A stretch of 64,000 nt of DNA from Dillenia suffruticosa (Eukaryota; Streptophyta; Magnoliopsida; Dilleniales; Dilleniaceae), in contig JAVTVX010000013.1 in the NCBI GenBank assembly GCA_033439265.1, positions 15,790,500-15,854,499 on the forward strand. Reading direction: 5' to 3'. A program made the position numbers and the translations under genes. Under the pieces are notes generated by a model. It was not told where the DNA came from and did no database searches. It saw nothing but the letters and a program-made list of their open reading frames with translations. This document shows positions 63,818 through 64,000 of the stretch, one piece after another (positions within the stretch are counted from its first letter, which is position 1; each line of letters starts with the position of its first letter).

Positions 63818-64000
63818 CAGGTGAACTCTTTTTGTTTTTCTGGGGAGACATAAAGTTGAGAAAACTTTCGAACGTTTGGCAAAATTAACTGACATGCTGA
63901 ATTATAAAATGAATCAAATTCATATTTTGCCACAACACTTGAGAGTGATGAGTCAAAAACGGTTTGAGGTTCTGCATTTCGGTGATTGGTTTGGGGAATA
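63818..64000 (+). CDS. Unrecognised open frame running off the window
   Basis: The plus strand is open from about 63818 to the end and reads GRHKVEKTFERLAKLTDMLN then MNQIHILPQHLRVMSQKRFE. It sits where gag would be expected in the second copia element, but no gag motif is recognised. Incomplete at the right edge. Confidence 0.3.

Larger units (their letters stand above)
60135..64000 (+). mobile_element. Leader and interior of the second copia-type element (partial, interrupted)
   Basis: It follows the LTR on the plus strand. It is split at 60718-63321 by the solo LTR and continues past the window end. It holds an unassigned 80-codon frame (60325-60567, start MKDAHLVILEKNE), an as-1-like motif pair (60568-60587), a GC-rich patch (63325-63440), AT-rich sequence, and an open frame running off the edge. 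No reverse transcriptase is reached, so the copia assignment rests on the primer site and LTR start. Confidence 0.5.

Noticed and set aside
1..64000. CRISPR array, tRNA, rRNA or plasmid-type origin
   Set aside because: No regularly spaced identical repeats, no cloverleaf with T-arm consensus, and no rRNA-like sequence were seen; the context is plant nuclear DNA.

Overview
The window is nuclear DNA of a flowering plant, most likely a eudicot. The genes are split by introns of up to about 4.9 kb with GT..AG borders, the intergenic DNA is AT-rich and full of microsatellites, and four coding units read as plant proteins. All gene models were assembled by hand from the sequence; exon phases agree across every junction. 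No prokaryotic features, CRISPR array, tRNA or rRNA gene was seen.

Layout. (1) 273-10551, minus: a complete six-exon YKT61-type R-SNARE gene (199 aa). A 5'-truncated LINE sits antisense in its large fourth intron. (2) 13025-16739, plus: a complete nine-exon GDPDL/SHV3-type glycerophosphodiester phosphodiesterase-like protein (741 aa) with signal peptide and GPI tail, divergent from YKT61 across 2.5 kb. (3) 18494-19607: a frameshifted piece of a PAK1IP1-like WD40 gene between termini that look like transposon inverted repeats, followed by an AT-rich degenerate repeat field. (4) 21380-24555, minus: an eight-exon gene for a 223-aa calcineurin-like metallophosphoesterase homologue that lacks the metal-binding motifs. 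(5) 26475-27144, minus: an intronless, broken copy of CCMA/ABCI1. (6) 30000-38004: a LINE remnant and a 7.0-kb Ty1/copia element on the minus strand with 505-bp LTRs that differ at only four sites. (7) 39797-53104, minus: a complete nine-exon FIP1[V]-type polyadenylation factor gene (1349 aa). (8) 53.3-64 kb: a retrotransposon field with two tandem LINEs, a 451-bp MITE, the left part of a second copia element running off the window, and a 2.6-kb solo LTR nested in it with a perfect 5-bp target duplication.

The host genes are housekeeping genes of separate pathways (vesicle fusion, cell-wall/GPI protein, mRNA 3'-end formation) and do not form a cluster. I see no convincing new multi-gene system. 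The points most worth checking are the recently inserted copia element whose coding region is nonetheless decayed, the GC-rich leader blocks and the as-1-like bZIP site in the copia leaders, the pseudo-phosphoesterase, the possible gene capture at 18.5-19.6 kb, and the LINE inserted about 0.25 kb upstream of the FIP1[V] start codon.
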